From Thalassospira australica (GTDB lineage: Bacteria; Pseudomonadota; Alphaproteobacteria; Rhodospirillales; Thalassospiraceae), in contig NZ_JRJE01000009.1 of NCBI RefSeq assembly GCF_000763295.1, forward strand, positions 62,001 to 126,000: a stretch of 64,000 nucleotides of DNA, in the 5' to 3' direction. Positions within the stretch are counted from its first letter, which is position 1; every line of letters starts with the position of its first letter. The notes under the pieces are model-generated. The model was not told where the DNA came from. It worked only from the letters and a program-made list of their open reading frames with translations, and searched no databases. The position numbers and the translations under genes are program-made. Shown in pieces: positions 53,690 through 63,804 of the stretch.

Positions 53690-54187
53690 ATGCCCACCAA
53701 ATCACCCCATATCCGCCTCGCCCGGAAACAGGATGCCAACGCACTCCATGCCATGGCTATGGAAATTGGAAAGGCCACCGGGTGCGCGGACAAGCTTGTA
53801 AGCACGCCCGATGATCTTGCACGCGACGGTTTCGGGGACGCACCAGCTTTTGAAGCCATGATCGCAACCCAAGACGAAACACCCGTTGCAATGTGCATCT
53901 TCTTTCCCAGTTATTCGACCTTTCGCGGACGTGCCGGGCTTTATATTCAGGACCTTTATGTCGCCCCGTCCCATCGCGGGGGCGGATTTGCCCGACACCT
54001 TGTTTCAGTGGTCGCCCGACATGCTCAGCAAACCGGGAAAGCTTATATCCGACTGTCGGTAGATGCTGAAAACATGGTGGGTCAGCGGTTCTATGAAAAA
54101 CTTGGCATGCGCCACGCTGACGATGAAAAGATTTATGTTCTGGATGGTGATGCGTTCGACAATCTTGCCAAAACCAGCGATCCATAG
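53690..54187 (+). CDS. GNAT family N-acetyltransferase
   Basis: Start chosen at MPTKSPHIRLARKQDAN (ATG at 53690) as the GNAT N-terminus; the long upstream extension is not family-like. 165 residues with motif A LYIQDLYVAPSHRGGGFARHLV (the acetyl-CoA pyrophosphate loop, SHRGGGFAR), and motif B RFYEKLGMRHAD. The substrate is unknown; spermidine/spermine-type members have a similar LYVAPSHRG block. It lies on the plus strand inside an otherwise minus-strand core block, between infA and the phosphatase gene, so it is probably an insertion. Confidence 0.9.
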   Translation: MPTKSPHIRLARKQDANALHAMAMEIGKATGCADKLVSTPDDLARDGFGDAPAFEAMIATQDETPVAMCIFFPSYSTFRGRAGLYIQDLYVAPSHRGGGFARHLVSVVARHAQQTGKAYIRLSVDAENMVGQRFYEKLGMRHADDEKIYVLDGDAFDNLAKTSDP

Positions 54188-54197
54188 CAGGACACGC

Positions 54198-54644
54198 CTA
54201 CAGGCTTGGCCCACCTTCCGCAGGGAAGCGCGCCAGAATGCGTTTTTTGATCTGATCGCGCACCTGCCGATAGGCCTCAAGGCGGGTTTCACGCGAACCT
54301 TCGACAATGGTTGCATCAAAAGTATTCCAGAACTCCACATCACAGGCCATAGTGCGGGTCATTTCGACCGCACGGTGCTGGGCTTCTGGTGACATGGTGA
54401 TAATCAGATCAAAGAACCCGTCTTCAAGCTGATCAAAGGTTTTGGAATTGTATGAGGAAATATCAAGACCGATTTCCTCCATCACGGCAACGGCGAAACC
54501 ATCAAGGTCACCAGCACGCACCCCGCAACTTTCAACATAGATGCGGGCCCCGTGATAGTGACGCATCAGGGCAGCAGCCATCACCGAACGCACGGCATTA
54601 TAGCTGCAGGCAAAAAGAACCGAGCCGGGAAGTTCTTCTGCCAC
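54198..54644 (-). CDS. low-molecular-weight protein-tyrosine-phosphatase family protein
   Basis: A 148-residue protein with the CX5R P-loop in VLFACSYNAVRSVMA (about residues 13-19) and FDLIITMSPEAQHRA. The LMW-PTP/ArsC superfamily includes arsenate reductases and phosphatases; the position between UPF0262 and infA is typical of the alphaproteobacterial phosphatase annotated there. The general acid DP loop expected in true PTPs is not clear, so catalysis is an inference. Six bases separate it from UPF0262. Confidence 0.85.
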   Translation of the reverse strand: MAEELPGSVLFACSYNAVRSVMAAALMRHYHGARIYVESCGVRAGDLDGFAVAVMEEIGLDISSYNSKTFDQLEDGFFDLIITMSPEAQHRAVEMTRTMACDVEFWNTFDATIVEGSRETRLEAYRQVRDQIKKRILARFPAEGGPSL

Positions 54645-54650
54645 TGTGCC

Positions 54651-55127
54651 TTAACCCCGGATGTGAAGGACACAAATCAGCGTAAACAGGCGACGCGCGG
54701 TATTTTCATCAATCGTCACCTTGTCGGTCAGAAGTTCACGTAACTGTTCTGACCCTTCATTGTGAAGACCGCGCCGGGCCATATCGATGGTTTCGATCTG
54801 TGCTGCACTCGCCTTTTTGATGGCGTCGTAATAGCTTTCACAGATCATGAAATAGTCTTTGACGATTCGACGAAACGGAGACAACGGTACAGGAATGGTT
54901 GTCAGGTTTTCGGTATCGTCGTCACCACGCACATCCATGTAAATGCGGTTGTCTTCAATCCGCATATGCACAGAATACGGGCCTTCAAAACCACCAGCAG
55001 GTTCGAAATGGTTTTCTTCCAGCAGGTCATAGATTGCCACCGCCTGCTCGTGTTCGACCTCAGGACGGCGCCGCACCTTGTACTTTTCGTCAAGATAGAT
55101 ACCGGCAATACATTGGTTTTCTGCCAT
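54651..55127 (-). CDS. UPF0262 family protein
   Basis: A 158-residue conserved hypothetical. The motif EKYKVRRRPEVEHEQAVAIYDLLEENHF and PLSPFRRIVKDYFMICESYYDAI (given in part) is the UPF0262 pattern, found almost only in alphaproteobacteria immediately after hisD. No catalytic residue is known. It follows hisD by 43 bases and precedes the phosphatase gene, all on the minus strand. Confidence 0.9.
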   Translation of the reverse strand: MAENQCIAGIYLDEKYKVRRRPEVEHEQAVAIYDLLEENHFEPAGGFEGPYSVHMRIEDNRIYMDVRGDDDTENLTTIPVPLSPFRRIVKDYFMICESYYDAIKKASAAQIETIDMARRGLHNEGSEQLRELLTDKVTIDENTARRLFTLICVLHIRG

Positions 55128-55170
55128 GGCTCTCTCCCTGCGGCCCCCTTACACGCTGCGCTGCAATAGC

Positions 55171-56466
55171 TTACATCTGGTTTGACCGGATCGCTACCGA
55201 AAGTCCATGCGCCTGCAAACCTTCGCTTTCCGCAAGGGCGATGGCCGCTGGTCCGATCTTTGCCAGACTTTCGGGTGTGCACTTGATCAGCGAAGACCGC
55301 TTGACGAAGTCCAACACCCCAAGACCCGACGAAAACCGTGCCGAACGGGCGGTCGGCAATACGTGGTTCGGCCCGGCAACATAATCGCCAATGGCTTCTG
55401 GTGTGTACCTTCCCAGGAAAATCGCGCCGGCGTGATGAATGTCTTCAGCCAGTGCGTCCGGGTCGTCCACCGCCAATTCAAGATGTTCCGGTGCGATCCG
55501 ATCCACAAGGGCCGGAGCCTGCGACAGATTTTCGACCAAAACAATTGCACCAAAGTCGCGCCAGCTTGCACTGGCAATCTCGGCACGCGGCAGTGTTTCA
55601 AGATGGGTATCGATCGCGTCCTGCACCTTATCGGCAAATACAGCATCATCAGTGATCAGGATCGATTGTGCGACCGGGTCATGTTCGGCCTGCGACAAAA
55701 GATCGGCCGCAACCCAACTGGGATCGTTGGTGCCATCTGCGACGACCAGAATTTCCGATGGGCCCGCAATCATATCAATGCCGACTTGCCCGAAAACGCG
55801 GCGCTTTGCCGCCGCGACAAAGGCATTGCCCGGACCGACGATCTTATCAACCGGCTTGATGGTTTCCGTGCCATAGGCAAGGGCTGCAATCGCCTGCGCC
55901 CCGCCAATACGATAAATCTCGTCAACCCCGGCAATCCGGGCCGCGGCCAGAACCAGCGGGTTCATTTTGTTGTCAGGGGTCGGCACCACCATGACAAGAC
56001 GCTCCACACCGGCGACCTTGGCCGGGATCGCGTTCATCAGAACCGATGACGGATAGGATGCAAGCCCGCCGGGCACATAAAGCCCAGCAGCCGATACCGC
56101 GCGCCAACGCCAGCCAAGCTCGACACCGCTTTCATCGGTATAACGTTCATCGGCAGGCATCTGTTTTTCGTGATAGGCGCGAATACGATCTGCCGCAAGT
56201 TCCAGTGACTTCAACAAATCCGGCGCAATATCCTCAAGCGCAGCATCAACTTCAGTGGCGGTGACGGCCATTGTGGATGCCTCGATGTTCAGGCGGTCAA
56301 ACCGGTTGGTGTAATCACACACCGCTGCATCGCCGCGCGCGCGGACATCAGCAATGATGTTTGCGACAGCCGCATCAACATCAGCATCTGATTCACGTTT
56401 CATGCCCAGAAGTTTGACAAAGTCTTCCTCAAAGCCAGCGTCAGTATTGGAAAGCTTAAGCGGCAT
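55171..56466 (-). CDS. hisD: histidinol dehydrogenase
   Basis: Start chosen at [16 protein letters not shown] (ATG at 56466), overlapping the hisG stop by 11 bases. 431 residues with GLYVPGG, the nucleotide block [14 protein letters not shown] and [11 protein letters not shown], the zinc/substrate region [13 protein letters not shown] and the catalytic His in [18 protein letters not shown]. It carries out the last two steps of histidine synthesis (histidinol to histidine). Confidence 0.97.
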   Translation of the reverse strand: MPLKLSNTDAGFEEDFVKLLGMKRESDADVDAAVANIIADVRARGDAAVCDYTNRFDRLNIEASTMAVTATEVDAALEDIAPDLLKSLELAADRIRAYHEKQMPADERYTDESGVELGWRWRAVSAAGLYVPGGLASYPSSVLMNAIPAKVAGVERLVMVVPTPDNKMNPLVLAAARIAGVDEIYRIGGAQAIAALAYGTETIKPVDKIVGPGNAFVAAAKRRVFGQVGIDMIAGPSEILVVADGTNDPSWVAADLLSQAEHDPVAQSILITDDAVFADKVQDAIDTHLETLPRAEIASASWRDFGAIVLVENLSQAPALVDRIAPEHLELAVDDPDALAEDIHHAGAIFLGRYTPEAIGDYVAGPNHVLPTARSARFSSGLGVLDFVKRSSLIKCTPESLAKIGPAAIALAESEGLQAHGLSVAIRSNQM

Positions 56467-57115
56467 TGAGCACCTCGGAAAAACGGTCGATCCAGGGCTG
56501 AATATCAGTTGGGCGGGTTTTAAGCGCCGCACGATTGACAATCAGGCGCGAGGTGACATCAGCAACATGTTCAATTTCACGCAGACCATTGGCCTTAAGG
56601 GTATTGCCTGTCGACACCAGGTCAACGATACGCCGGCACAGGCCAAGGGTCGGTGCCAGTTCCATCGCCCCGTTCAGTTTGATGCATTCCGCCTGCACAC
56701 CGCGTTTGGCAAAATGCGTTCGGGTAATGTTGGGGTATTTGGTTGCAACCCGAACATGTGACCAGCGCGACGGATCATCACCATCAATCATTTCTTCGGG
56801 TTCGGCCACGGCAATTCGGCAATGCCCGATATCAAGATCAAGCGGTGCATAGATGTCAGGGTAGTCAAACTCCATCAGGACATCATTGCCACAAACGCCA
56901 ATATGAGCAGCACCAAAGGCGACAAAGGTTGCAACATCAAAGCTGCGCACACGAATGATATCAATATGCGGATGGTTGGTGGCAAACCGAAGGGCACGGG
57001 ATTTCGGATCATCAAAGGCCGCTTCCGGCTCGATCCCGGCGGATCGGACCAGGGGCATCACCTCGTCAAGAATGCGCCCCTTCGGCAGGGCCAGCACCAG
57101 CTTTTCGTCACTCAT
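56456..57115 (-). CDS. hisG: ATP phosphoribosyltransferase, short (HisZ-dependent) form
   Basis: A 219-residue His[16 protein letters not shown] (residues 9-23), [28 protein letters not shown] and [13 protein letters not shown], and the PRPP loop [19 protein letters not shown]. The length and the missing C-terminal ACT domain mark the short form, which needs HisZ as regulatory partner; hisZ is not in this window. It makes phosphoribosyl-ATP, the first committed step of histidine synthesis, and overlaps hisD. Confidence 0.97.
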   Translation of the reverse strand: MSDEKLVLALPKGRILDEVMPLVRSAGIEPEAAFDDPKSRALRFATNHPHIDIIRVRSFDVATFVAFGAAHIGVCGNDVLMEFDYPDIYAPLDLDIGHCRIAVAEPEEMIDGDDPSRWSHVRVATKYPNITRTHFAKRGVQAECIKLNGAMELAPTLGLCRRIVDLVSTGNTLKANGLREIEHVADVTSRLIVNRAALKTRPTDIQPWIDRFSEVLNAA

Positions 57116-57162
57116 AAATCAGTCGCCTTACGCGTTTTTCAGTTGTCCGGGAGGCCGTTCAC

Positions 57163-58455
57163 TCAGGCCGGAACCCGAACACGTTCGATTTTAGCCCCGC
57201 AGGAGCTAAGTTTTTCTTCAAGCCGTTCATAGCCACGGTCAAGATGATAGACACGGTTAATAACCGTCTCGCCCTCGGCTGCCAAGCCCGCAAGCACCAT
57301 CGAAACCGATGCCCGCAGATCTGTTGCCATAACTTCCGCACCCGAAAGTTTTGCGCTTCCGCGCACGATGGCAGAACGACCGTGGACATTTACATCAGCC
57401 CCCATGCGGCTCAGTTCAGGGACATGCATGAAACGGTTTTCAAAGATCGTTTCCGTGATCATGGACGCACCATTGGCGACCGACATCAGCGCCATGAATT
57501 GCGCCTGCATATCGGTCGGGAAACCCGGATAAGGTTCGGTCATCACATCAACGCCCTTAAGCGTTGCACGATTACCGCGCACAATCATACCGTTCTCGGT
57601 TTCTTCGACTTCAACGCCCGCAGCACGCATCGCATCAACCAGACTGTCGATTAGCTCAACGCGCGTGCCCGTTAATTCAATGTCTCCCCCGGTAATCGCA
57701 GCAGCAATGGCATAGGTACCCGTTTCAATTCGATCAGGAACAACAGAGTATTCCGCACCATGCAAGCGGGGTTTCCCCGTAACTTTCAGGGTATCAGTGC
57801 CAATACCTTCGATCTCGGCCCCCATGGCAACAAGGCAATGGGCAAGGTCGGATACTTCGGGTTCACGTGCGGCATTCCCAATCGTCACCACACCATCAGC
57901 AAGGGATGCGGCCATCAGTGCATTTTCCGTCGCACCGACCGAAACCTGTGGGAACAGGACATGCCCACCTTTAAGACCTTCTGGCGCACGGGCTTCAATG
58001 TAACCTTCGGTCAGATGGATTTCAGCGCCCATGGCTTCGAGTGCCTTGAGGTGCAGGTCCACCGGACGGTTCCCGATCGCGCAGCCCCCAGGCAAGGACA
58101 CACGTGCAACGCCACAGCGCGCAACAATCGGGCCCAACACCAGAACCGATGCGCGCATCTTGCGCACCAGATCATAGGGGGCGGTCGTCGATGTGATTTC
58201 CTTGGCTGTCATTTCAAGAACGCGGCCAGTATGCCCACCATTGGGCGCATGCCCGTTCAGATGCAACGCCACACCATGCTGAGCCAAAAGATTGGCCATC
58301 GATGTGATATCTGCCAGATGCGGCAAATTCGAAAGGGTCAGCGTTTCATCTGTCAACAAAGCTGCAGCCATCAAAGGCAAAGCCGCATTTTTGGCGCCAC
58401 CAATTGCAATTTTTCCCTGCAACCGGCGACCACCGGAAATCTTGATCTTGTCCAT
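57163..58455 (-). CDS. murA: UDP-N-acetylglucosamine 1-carboxyvinyltransferase
   Basis: A 430-residue MurA/EPSP-synthase-fold enzyme beginning [16 protein letters not shown]. The fosfomycin-target Cys lies in [17 protein letters not shown] (about residue 119); [31 protein letters not shown] and the C-terminal [15 protein letters not shown] are all as in the family. It makes the first committed peptidoglycan precursor. The next gene downstream is hisG after 47 bases. Confidence 0.98.
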   Translation of the reverse strand: MDKIKISGGRRLQGKIAIGGAKNAALPLMAAALLTDETLTLSNLPHLADITSMANLLAQHGVALHLNGHAPNGGHTGRVLEMTAKEITSTTAPYDLVRKMRASVLVLGPIVARCGVARVSLPGGCAIGNRPVDLHLKALEAMGAEIHLTEGYIEARAPEGLKGGHVLFPQVSVGATENALMAASLADGVVTIGNAAREPEVSDLAHCLVAMGAEIEGIGTDTLKVTGKPRLHGAEYSVVPDRIETGTYAIAAAITGGDIELTGTRVELIDSLVDAMRAAGVEVEETENGMIVRGNRATLKGVDVMTEPYPGFPTDMQAQFMALMSVANGASMITETIFENRFMHVPELSRMGADVNVHGRSAIVRGSAKLSGAEVMATDLRASVSMVLAGLAAEGETVINRVYHLDRGYERLEEKLSSCGAKIERVRVPA

Positions 58456-58536
58456 TCAGTCCTCTTTATGCTGCGCGCGTTGGCACAGCGAACGCGTGTC
58501 TTGGTGTTTCACCACCAGATTTGTGCCATCCCTTTA

Positions 58537-59091
58537 TCACAGGCGCGGCAATGTGACACCTTTTTGGCCCATATATTTCCCTGCACGATCCGCATAGGAG
58601 GTATCGCATTCACTTTCCGCCTTGAGGAAGATGAACTGACAGGCGCCTTCGTTGGCGTAGATGCGTGCCGGAAGTGGGGTTGTGTTTGAAAATTCCAGCG
58701 TCACGTGCCCTTCCCATTCCGGCTCCAGCGGCGTGACATTGACGATAATACCGCAACGGGCATAGGTCGATTTACCAAGGCAGATCACCAGCGTGTCGCG
58801 CGGGATGCGGAAATATTCCACCGTGCGGGCCAGGGCAAAACTATTGGGTGGGATCACACAAACATCGGTTTTGCGATTGACGAACCCGTCATCAGAAAAT
58901 TCCTTGGGATCGACGATGGCCGAGTCCACATTGGTGAAAATCTTGAACTCATCGGCAACGCGGGCATCATAGCCATAGGAACTGACACCATAGGAAATCA
59001 CATCATCACGCTTGAAACCGTCAACGAACGGCTCAATCATGGCTTTTTCCTGCGCCATCTGGCGTATCCAGTGATCTGGTCTTACCGACAT
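58537..59091 (-). CDS. dcd: dCTP deaminase
   Basis: A 184-residue protein opening [15 protein letters not shown], with [15 protein letters not shown], the catalytic region [21 protein letters not shown] and [35 protein letters not shown] (given in part). It deaminates dCTP to dUTP and feeds thymidylate synthesis. It lies upstream of murA on the same strand with an 81-base gap. Confidence 0.97.
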   Translation of the reverse strand: MSVRPDHWIRQMAQEKAMIEPFVDGFKRDDVISYGVSSYGYDARVADEFKIFTNVDSAIVDPKEFSDDGFVNRKTDVCVIPPNSFALARTVEYFRIPRDTLVICLGKSTYARCGIIVNVTPLEPEWEGHVTLEFSNTTPLPARIYANEGACQFIFLKAESECDTSYADRAGKYMGQKGVTLPRL

Positions 59092-59224
59092 TATGTCACC
59101 CTTGTTTTTGTAAAAATCCCAGCCGCGTTCAGCACCCTTGGTTTTACCCGCCTGAGCGCCCCGAGATCAAACAAAACGATGCCGATGCCTGACATTGACA
59201 GCCGCTGAGAACACGCATGGCAAA

Positions 59225-59386
59225 TTAGGCCTCAGACTTTCCGTCCTTTTTCGCATCCGTCTGACCGGTTTTGCGTGAACGTTGCTGCTGCTTGCGCTTT
59301 GCCAGATTGGCGCGCAGCGCTTCTGCTTCGCGTTTCTGGCGTTCCTTATTTACGGCCGGGCGAACATCGGATTTTTTGGCTGTCAT
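59225..59386 (-). CDS. small basic protein of unknown function (53 aa)
   Basis: Read directly from the sequence: ATG at 59386, stop TAA at 59225-59227; the protein starts MTAKKSDVRPAVNKERQKRE and continues with Ala/Lys/Arg/Gln-rich helix (ALRANLAKRKQQQRSRKTG). It is highly charged, helical and lacks membrane or zinc motifs. Similar small Lys/Arg/Gln-rich proteins occur near dcd/murA in alphaproteobacteria as far as I remember. Function unknown. Confidence 0.6.
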   Translation of the reverse strand: MTAKKSDVRPAVNKERQKREAEALRANLAKRKQQQRSRKTGQTDAKKDGKSEA

Positions 59387-59575
59387 GATCCAACGGATGT
59401 TTTCTGGTTTGAATGCTTGGCCTGTTATAAAACAGCATGCGAAAAATTACAGCCGATCTTGGCGAAAACAGGGCAAAAAGCCATGATATGACAACAATCG
59501 AAAAACTTCGCATATTTCAGGCTTGACCGATTGCTGATCCGTGGCCTATAACCCGCCCGCACCGCAAGGGCTCAT

Positions 59576-59650
59576 GCTGCTGTAGCTCAGGGGTAGAGCA
59601 CTCCCTTGGTAAGGGAGAGGCCGGGAGTTCAAATCTCCCCAGCAGCACCA
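59576..59650 (+). tRNA. tRNA-Thr (GGT), copy 1
   Basis: A 75-nt cloverleaf with acceptor GCTGCTG/CAGCAGC, anticodon stem CTCCC/GGGAG and loop TTGGTAA giving anticodon GGT, T-arm GCCGGGAGTTCAAATCTCC and encoded CCA. Identical to copy 2. Confidence 0.96.
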
Positions 59651-59677
59651 TTGCCCACCGGTCAGCCTGTATAACGG

Positions 59678-59752
59678 GCTGCTGTAGCTCAGGGGTAGAG
59701 CACTCCCTTGGTAAGGGAGAGGCCGGGAGTTCAAATCTCCCCAGCAGCACCA
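59678..59752 (+). tRNA. tRNA-Thr (GGT), copy 2
   Basis: Identical 75-nt sequence to copy 1, beginning 27 bases after it, with the same anticodon GGT and encoded CCA. Both are probably transcribed together and processed. The following open stretch leads into an unknown membrane-protein gene on the other strand. Confidence 0.96.
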
Positions 59753-59796
59753 TCTTCCAATTTGTTCCCCTTTTACAGGCTCAAACGATTACTGCG

Positions 59797-61404
59797 CTAC
59801 AGTAGGTAGTTGATGGTAAAGAACCGTATTCCGTAGAGTGCGCTAACCATTATCCCAATAACGGACAGCGGAATAAGGACCGTTGGGCAGCCAATCGCCC
59901 ACGAGTAAATCTCCCGGCCGCCATTCAAAAGCACAAGGCCAAAGCCCTTACGTCGATCGAGTAGCTCAATAGCCATGGCACCGAACAGGGTTCCGACCAG
60001 CATTGCTGTGACAGCCAAACCTCCTGACATCCCCGGCGATCTCCCCTCAACAAAGAAAAAATACAAAAACACCAAGAAACCAGCGAGAACGGCATCTGAA
60101 TGCGACTGTTCAAAGCTACCCCGCAGCTTCCCCAACAACCCAACCGTCGCAATGGCGATCAAAGAACTCACAATGATCGCTTCGAAGCCCCACAAATCGA
60201 GCAAGCCATGATAGCCCCATAGTGATGGCACCAACATTCCCAAAATCCATGCCAGAAGGGCTATAAAAAGAAGAAAAACAGCATTGTAGACCACTGAACA
60301 AACGTACGCGGTTAAGCTGTAAGAAAAATCGCCAGATCTTGTCGGGACGCTACCTTTATGCTGGAACTGGAGTGCAGCGGAAAAACTGGCGAACGCGAAA
60401 ACAAAAAACAATGCTTCTGAAATTATCGCCCCCAAAAGAACCACCGGCAGCATTAGATAAACCAACGCATAACACGCCTTTTTGTGGTTTTCGCGTCGAC
60501 TGAAGCCTTGGAACTCAAGTATCCGAGCTAGCAAAAGAGGAAGGGACAAGCCCCCCAGCAGGATGAACAAAAACCCAATATGCTCCAACTCGAGTCTGTC
60601 GCCTATGAGACCTATCAGAACTACCAAGAAAACGAATGATTGCTTTCTCCAATAGAGATTTTGGCTATTCACGGGGCGGAAAATCGTGTGCGACAAACTT
60701 GCCTTCATCGAGACCCATGCAAGGGCACGTCTTTTGAATTTGTACCCAAATTCGATTTGGTCTGCTCGCCACGCCAGCAAGCATATCGGGAACATGACAA
60801 AGAAGATTACAGGCAATGGAGACCACGCTCCTTCGCTGTTCAACCAATAAGCCGAGACATACAACGCCACATTCCAGTCATCTCCCCCAAGGAAAACTTC
60901 TGCACCGATGGGCGCAGCCAAACAAAGAGCAATGAGCAGGAGCATTCTTTTTGCGTAAAGTCTTCGCGCCAGCAGTGTGAAAACGCAGGTGAAAACGATT
61001 GAAAGCCATAACCACGAGGGGTCCACTTCATTCGCAGAAGAAGGAAAATCCTGCGTCAGTTGACACCAAAGCAATGCTGAAACAATTAAGCCAACAAAAC
61101 CATATGTCGCATCTCGTCGGGTGGGCTGAGCTGAAAACGAATAAACCCAGAAGCCCAGGACCAACGAAAAGGCGAAACCGAAAACACTGACGGTTACCGA
61201 ATGTGAGCGCCCCGGAAAAACATCCATCCAATTAATGTTGAATGCATGTAATACACCAAGACCCTCAATAACGGCACAGATGGTCCAAAAAATCGACAAC
61301 CCGGCAAAGACACATGAAGTGAATTTGTGGACCGGCTTACCAAGCCATGACGATACATCGTCTGTATGTGAACTCTTTTTCGAACGCATCCCGGACACCT
61401 GCAA
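59797..61404 (-). CDS. large polytopic membrane protein of unknown function
   Basis: A 535-residue protein with roughly 13-15 hydrophobic stretches, for example FTSCVFAGLSIFWTICAVI, TYGFVGLIVSALLW, SWLWLSIVFTCVFTLLA, FVFLVVLIGLIGDRLEL and IAIATVGLLGKL. No active-site or transport motif is recognisable. GC and codon use look lower than in flanking core genes, and it sits directly beside the tRNA-Thr pair, a common integration site, so horizontal acquisition is likely. Start at 61404 or the Met five codons later (61389). No partner gene is adjacent; it may be an O-antigen or exopolysaccharide-related membrane protein because of the neighbouring epimerase, but this is speculation. Confidence 0.7.
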   Translation of the reverse strand: MQVSGMRSKKSSHTDDVSSWLGKPVHKFTSCVFAGLSIFWTICAVIEGLGVLHAFNINWMDVFPGRSHSVTVSVFGFAFSLVLGFWVYSFSAQPTRRDATYGFVGLIVSALLWCQLTQDFPSSANEVDPSWLWLSIVFTCVFTLLARRLYAKRMLLLIALCLAAPIGAEVFLGGDDWNVALYVSAYWLNSEGAWSPLPVIFFVMFPICLLAWRADQIEFGYKFKRRALAWVSMKASLSHTIFRPVNSQNLYWRKQSFVFLVVLIGLIGDRLELEHIGFLFILLGGLSLPLLLARILEFQGFSRRENHKKACYALVYLMLPVVLLGAIISEALFFVFAFASFSAALQFQHKGSVPTRSGDFSYSLTAYVCSVVYNAVFLLFIALLAWILGMLVPSLWGYHGLLDLWGFEAIIVSSLIAIATVGLLGKLRGSFEQSHSDAVLAGFLVFLYFFFVEGRSPGMSGGLAVTAMLVGTLFGAMAIELLDRRKGFGLVLLNGGREIYSWAIGCPTVLIPLSVIGIMVSALYGIRFFTINYLL

Positions 61405-61509
61405 TCTGAAGTTGACCAGATAATCGAAGACAAGCTGAGAACCTGCAACGAAAAAGTGGCCAGCCGGAAACTATGAGCTCACAAGTAGAGTTGGAAATCT
61501 CCGGGCAGA

Positions 61510-62541
61510 TTATCCGTAGAAACTGCGATACCATTCAACGAAATTACCGATACCGGTTTCGATCGAGGTCGCCGGCTTGAAGCCAACAGCATCGGTCAGC
61601 GCATCGACATCGGCATAGGTTGCCGGAACATCGCCATCCTGCATCGGCAGCATGTTTTTCTCTGCCGTTTTGCCAAATGCCTTTTCGATCGTTTCGATCA
61701 TGTACATCAATTCGACCGGATTGTTGTTACCGATGTTAAAGACCCGATACGGTGCCGAGCTTGTTGCAGGATCAGGCTTTGCCGAATTCCAATTCGGGTT
61801 CGGCTCTGCAACCGTTGAAATGCAGCGATAAACACCTTCGACAATGTCATCAATATAGGTGAAATCGCGACGCATCTTGCCTTCATTGAAGACGTTAATT
61901 GGTTTTCCTTCGAGGATCGCCTTGGTGAACAGGAACAATGCCATGTCCGGACGTCCCCATGGGCCATAAACCGTAAAGAACCGAAGGCCCGTGGTCGGCA
62001 GGCGATAGAGATGGCTATATGTATGTGCCATCAATTCGTTGGCCTTTTTCGACGCTGCATACAGACTGATCGGATGATCGACATTGTGATGCACCGAAAA
62101 CGGCATCTCGGTATTCATACCATAAACCGAGCTGCTGGATGCATAGACCAAATGCTTCACGCCATTGTGGCGGCATCCCTCAAGGATGTTGGTAAAGCCC
62201 ACAAGGTTGGCATCAATATATGCATGCGGATTCTCGATCGAGTAGCGAACCCCCGCCTGTGCGGCCAAATTGACGACATAGGTCGGTTTTTCAGTCGCGA
62301 ACAGATCGGCAATTCCAGCGCGGTTTTCAAGGTCCATGCGAATGAACTTGTAACCGGGCTTGCCTTCCAGCCGTGCGAGGCGGGCTTCTTTCAGGTTGAC
62401 GTCGTAATAATCATTGACGTTATCAAGTCCGACAACGGTAGCCCCCTGCTCCAGCAATTTCAGGCAGAGGTGGGAACCGATAAAGCCGGCAGCGCCGGTA
62501 ACCAGGACCTTTTCATTGGCCGGAATGATGAAGTCGAGCAT
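61510..62541 (-). CDS. NAD-dependent epimerase, UDP-glucuronate 4-epimerase type
   Basis: A 343-residue extended SDR. NAD loop [12 protein letters not shown] (residues 14-25), Ser in [10 protein letters not shown] and the YAASKKANE catalytic Tyr/Lys, [18 protein letters not shown] and [13 protein letters not shown]. The [21 protein letters not shown] block (given in part as [18 protein letters not shown]) and the [13 protein letters not shown] block are typical of UDP-glucuronate 4-epimerases (GAE/LpsL), which make UDP-galacturonate for surface polysaccharides. GalE-like activity cannot be excluded. No other polysaccharide gene is in the window apart from the unknown membrane protein. Confidence 0.88.
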   Translation of the reverse strand: MLDFIIPANEKVLVTGAAGFIGSHLCLKLLEQGATVVGLDNVNDYYDVNLKEARLARLEGKPGYKFIRMDLENRAGIADLFATEKPTYVVNLAAQAGVRYSIENPHAYIDANLVGFTNILEGCRHNGVKHLVYASSSSVYGMNTEMPFSVHHNVDHPISLYAASKKANELMAHTYSHLYRLPTTGLRFFTVYGPWGRPDMALFLFTKAILEGKPINVFNEGKMRRDFTYIDDIVEGVYRCISTVAEPNPNWNSAKPDPATSSAPYRVFNIGNNNPVELMYMIETIEKAFGKTAEKNMLPMQDGDVPATYADVDALTDAVGFKPATSIETGIGNFVEWYRSFYG

Positions 62542-62772
62542 ACGCGTCTAAATTCCTGATAGAAATGAACTGGCTTCCTTAGCGGCACCAGAGAAAATTC
62601 GGCCATTTTGATACCAGCAAGGTCCGCGTTGCGCAAGCGGTCAAGTACACCCCTGTATCATGGAATACGCGCTTAACGAGCACCACATCGGAATACAAGA
62701 CTCAGACAGGTTTTTCTGGTAGTCTAATGACTATTATAAGTTTGTTTTCGAAGCCGGATCACGAAAAGACAA

Positions 62773-63516
62773 ATGATTGCAGCAGGTCAAACCATCGCGA
62801 ACCCCAAAGGGGGTGGTTTGGGCGTTATCCTGAATGTTCGGGAAATCGCCGAAACCGCCGACGGGCGCGTTTTGGCCGAATATGAAGCAATCGAGGTCCA
62901 ACAACAGAACCAGAATGCGACCGCACATTCACCCTATGCTGTTGCTGGCGCAGATTCCGACGGTGTGCGCACCCGTATTGTTGACCCGCGCACCCTGACC
63001 GAGGCGCAAGCCGTTGCCGGTGGTGTCAGTCGGGCCGAATATCGCGAAGCACGCGAATCCAATACAGAGGAAAACAACAGTCAAGGCGGTCGCTCTGTCG
63101 GTCAGGATCTTGATCCGGCAGAAGAAGCTGTGGTCAATCGATTACGTGCCCGGGACTCAGCGGTACGGCAGGAAGAGGAAGCACACGCAGCCGCAGCTGG
63201 ACCTTATGGCTCCGCACCGCAATATACCTATCAGATCGGTCCGGATGGCAATGCCTATGCTATTGGGGGACATGTCGATGTGAGCGTATCTGTATCCGGC
63301 AGTGCTGCTGACCGTGATCGCGCTCTGGCGACCCTTCAGAATGCGGCGCTGGCACCCAATGCGCCATCTGGCGCAGACATGGCAGCATTCCGTGAGGCAA
63401 GCTTGCAACGTGCAACTGCCAGTGACGCTGAAACCTCTCGTCTAACAGTAGAATCCGCAACAAATCAGACACAATCACGCGACGCAATACAGCAAAGCAT
63501 TTCGATTACAGCGTGA
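62773..63516 (+). CDS. SprA-related putative metalloprotease family protein with degenerate zinc motif
   Basis: A 247-residue protein. The core DPAEEAVVNRLRARDSAVRQ, EEEAHAAAAGPYGSAPQYTY, QIGPDGNAYAIGGHVDVSVS matches the SprA-related (CJM1_0395) family, where the equivalent position reads V-R-x-H-E-x-A-H (HExxH). Here residues 134-138 are E-E-E-A-H, so the first zinc His is replaced by Glu (E134). The remainder is low-complexity and rich in Ala, Gln, Asn and Ser, and there is no signal peptide. The start ATG at 62773 has no strong ribosome site. Function unknown; peptidase activity is doubtful. Confidence 0.75.
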   Translation: MIAAGQTIANPKGGGLGVILNVREIAETADGRVLAEYEAIEVQQQNQNATAHSPYAVAGADSDGVRTRIVDPRTLTEAQAVAGGVSRAEYREARESNTEENNSQGGRSVGQDLDPAEEAVVNRLRARDSAVRQEEEAHAAAAGPYGSAPQYTYQIGPDGNAYAIGGHVDVSVSVSGSAADRDRALATLQNAALAPNAPSGADMAAFREASLQRATASDAETSRLTVESATNQTQSRDAIQQSISITA

Positions 63517-63804
63517 TTTAGTGCCACTTGGTTCCCCATTCACCCCTGACATACTATTCAACGTGCAACAAAATACCCACCCAATCATCTATATACCTAT
63601 TCAAATGGATAGATTCCGCCGCCAAAAGCTATCCTGCCGTTTGACAGCAAGCCGGTTTTGTTGAATGCTGCGCTCGCGTCCGGGGGGGACGCTTAGATTG
63701 AAAATATCAGAATCGCCAAACCGTCTTGATTGCGCGGTTCGTTTTCCAAAGACACTGGTCCCAATCAATAGTGCGCTTTGGACAAAAACAGGTACGGCAT
63801 AAAA

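Noticed and set aside
59576-59752. Two 75-base direct repeats, briefly considered as a CRISPR or tandem-repeat array
   Set aside because: They fold as complete tRNA-Thr genes with encoded CCA; only two copies, no spacers of interest.
59517-59753. 78-codon minus-strand frame with an internal repeat
   Set aside because: It is simply the reverse translation of the two identical tRNA-Thr genes; the repeated peptide is not a protein repeat.
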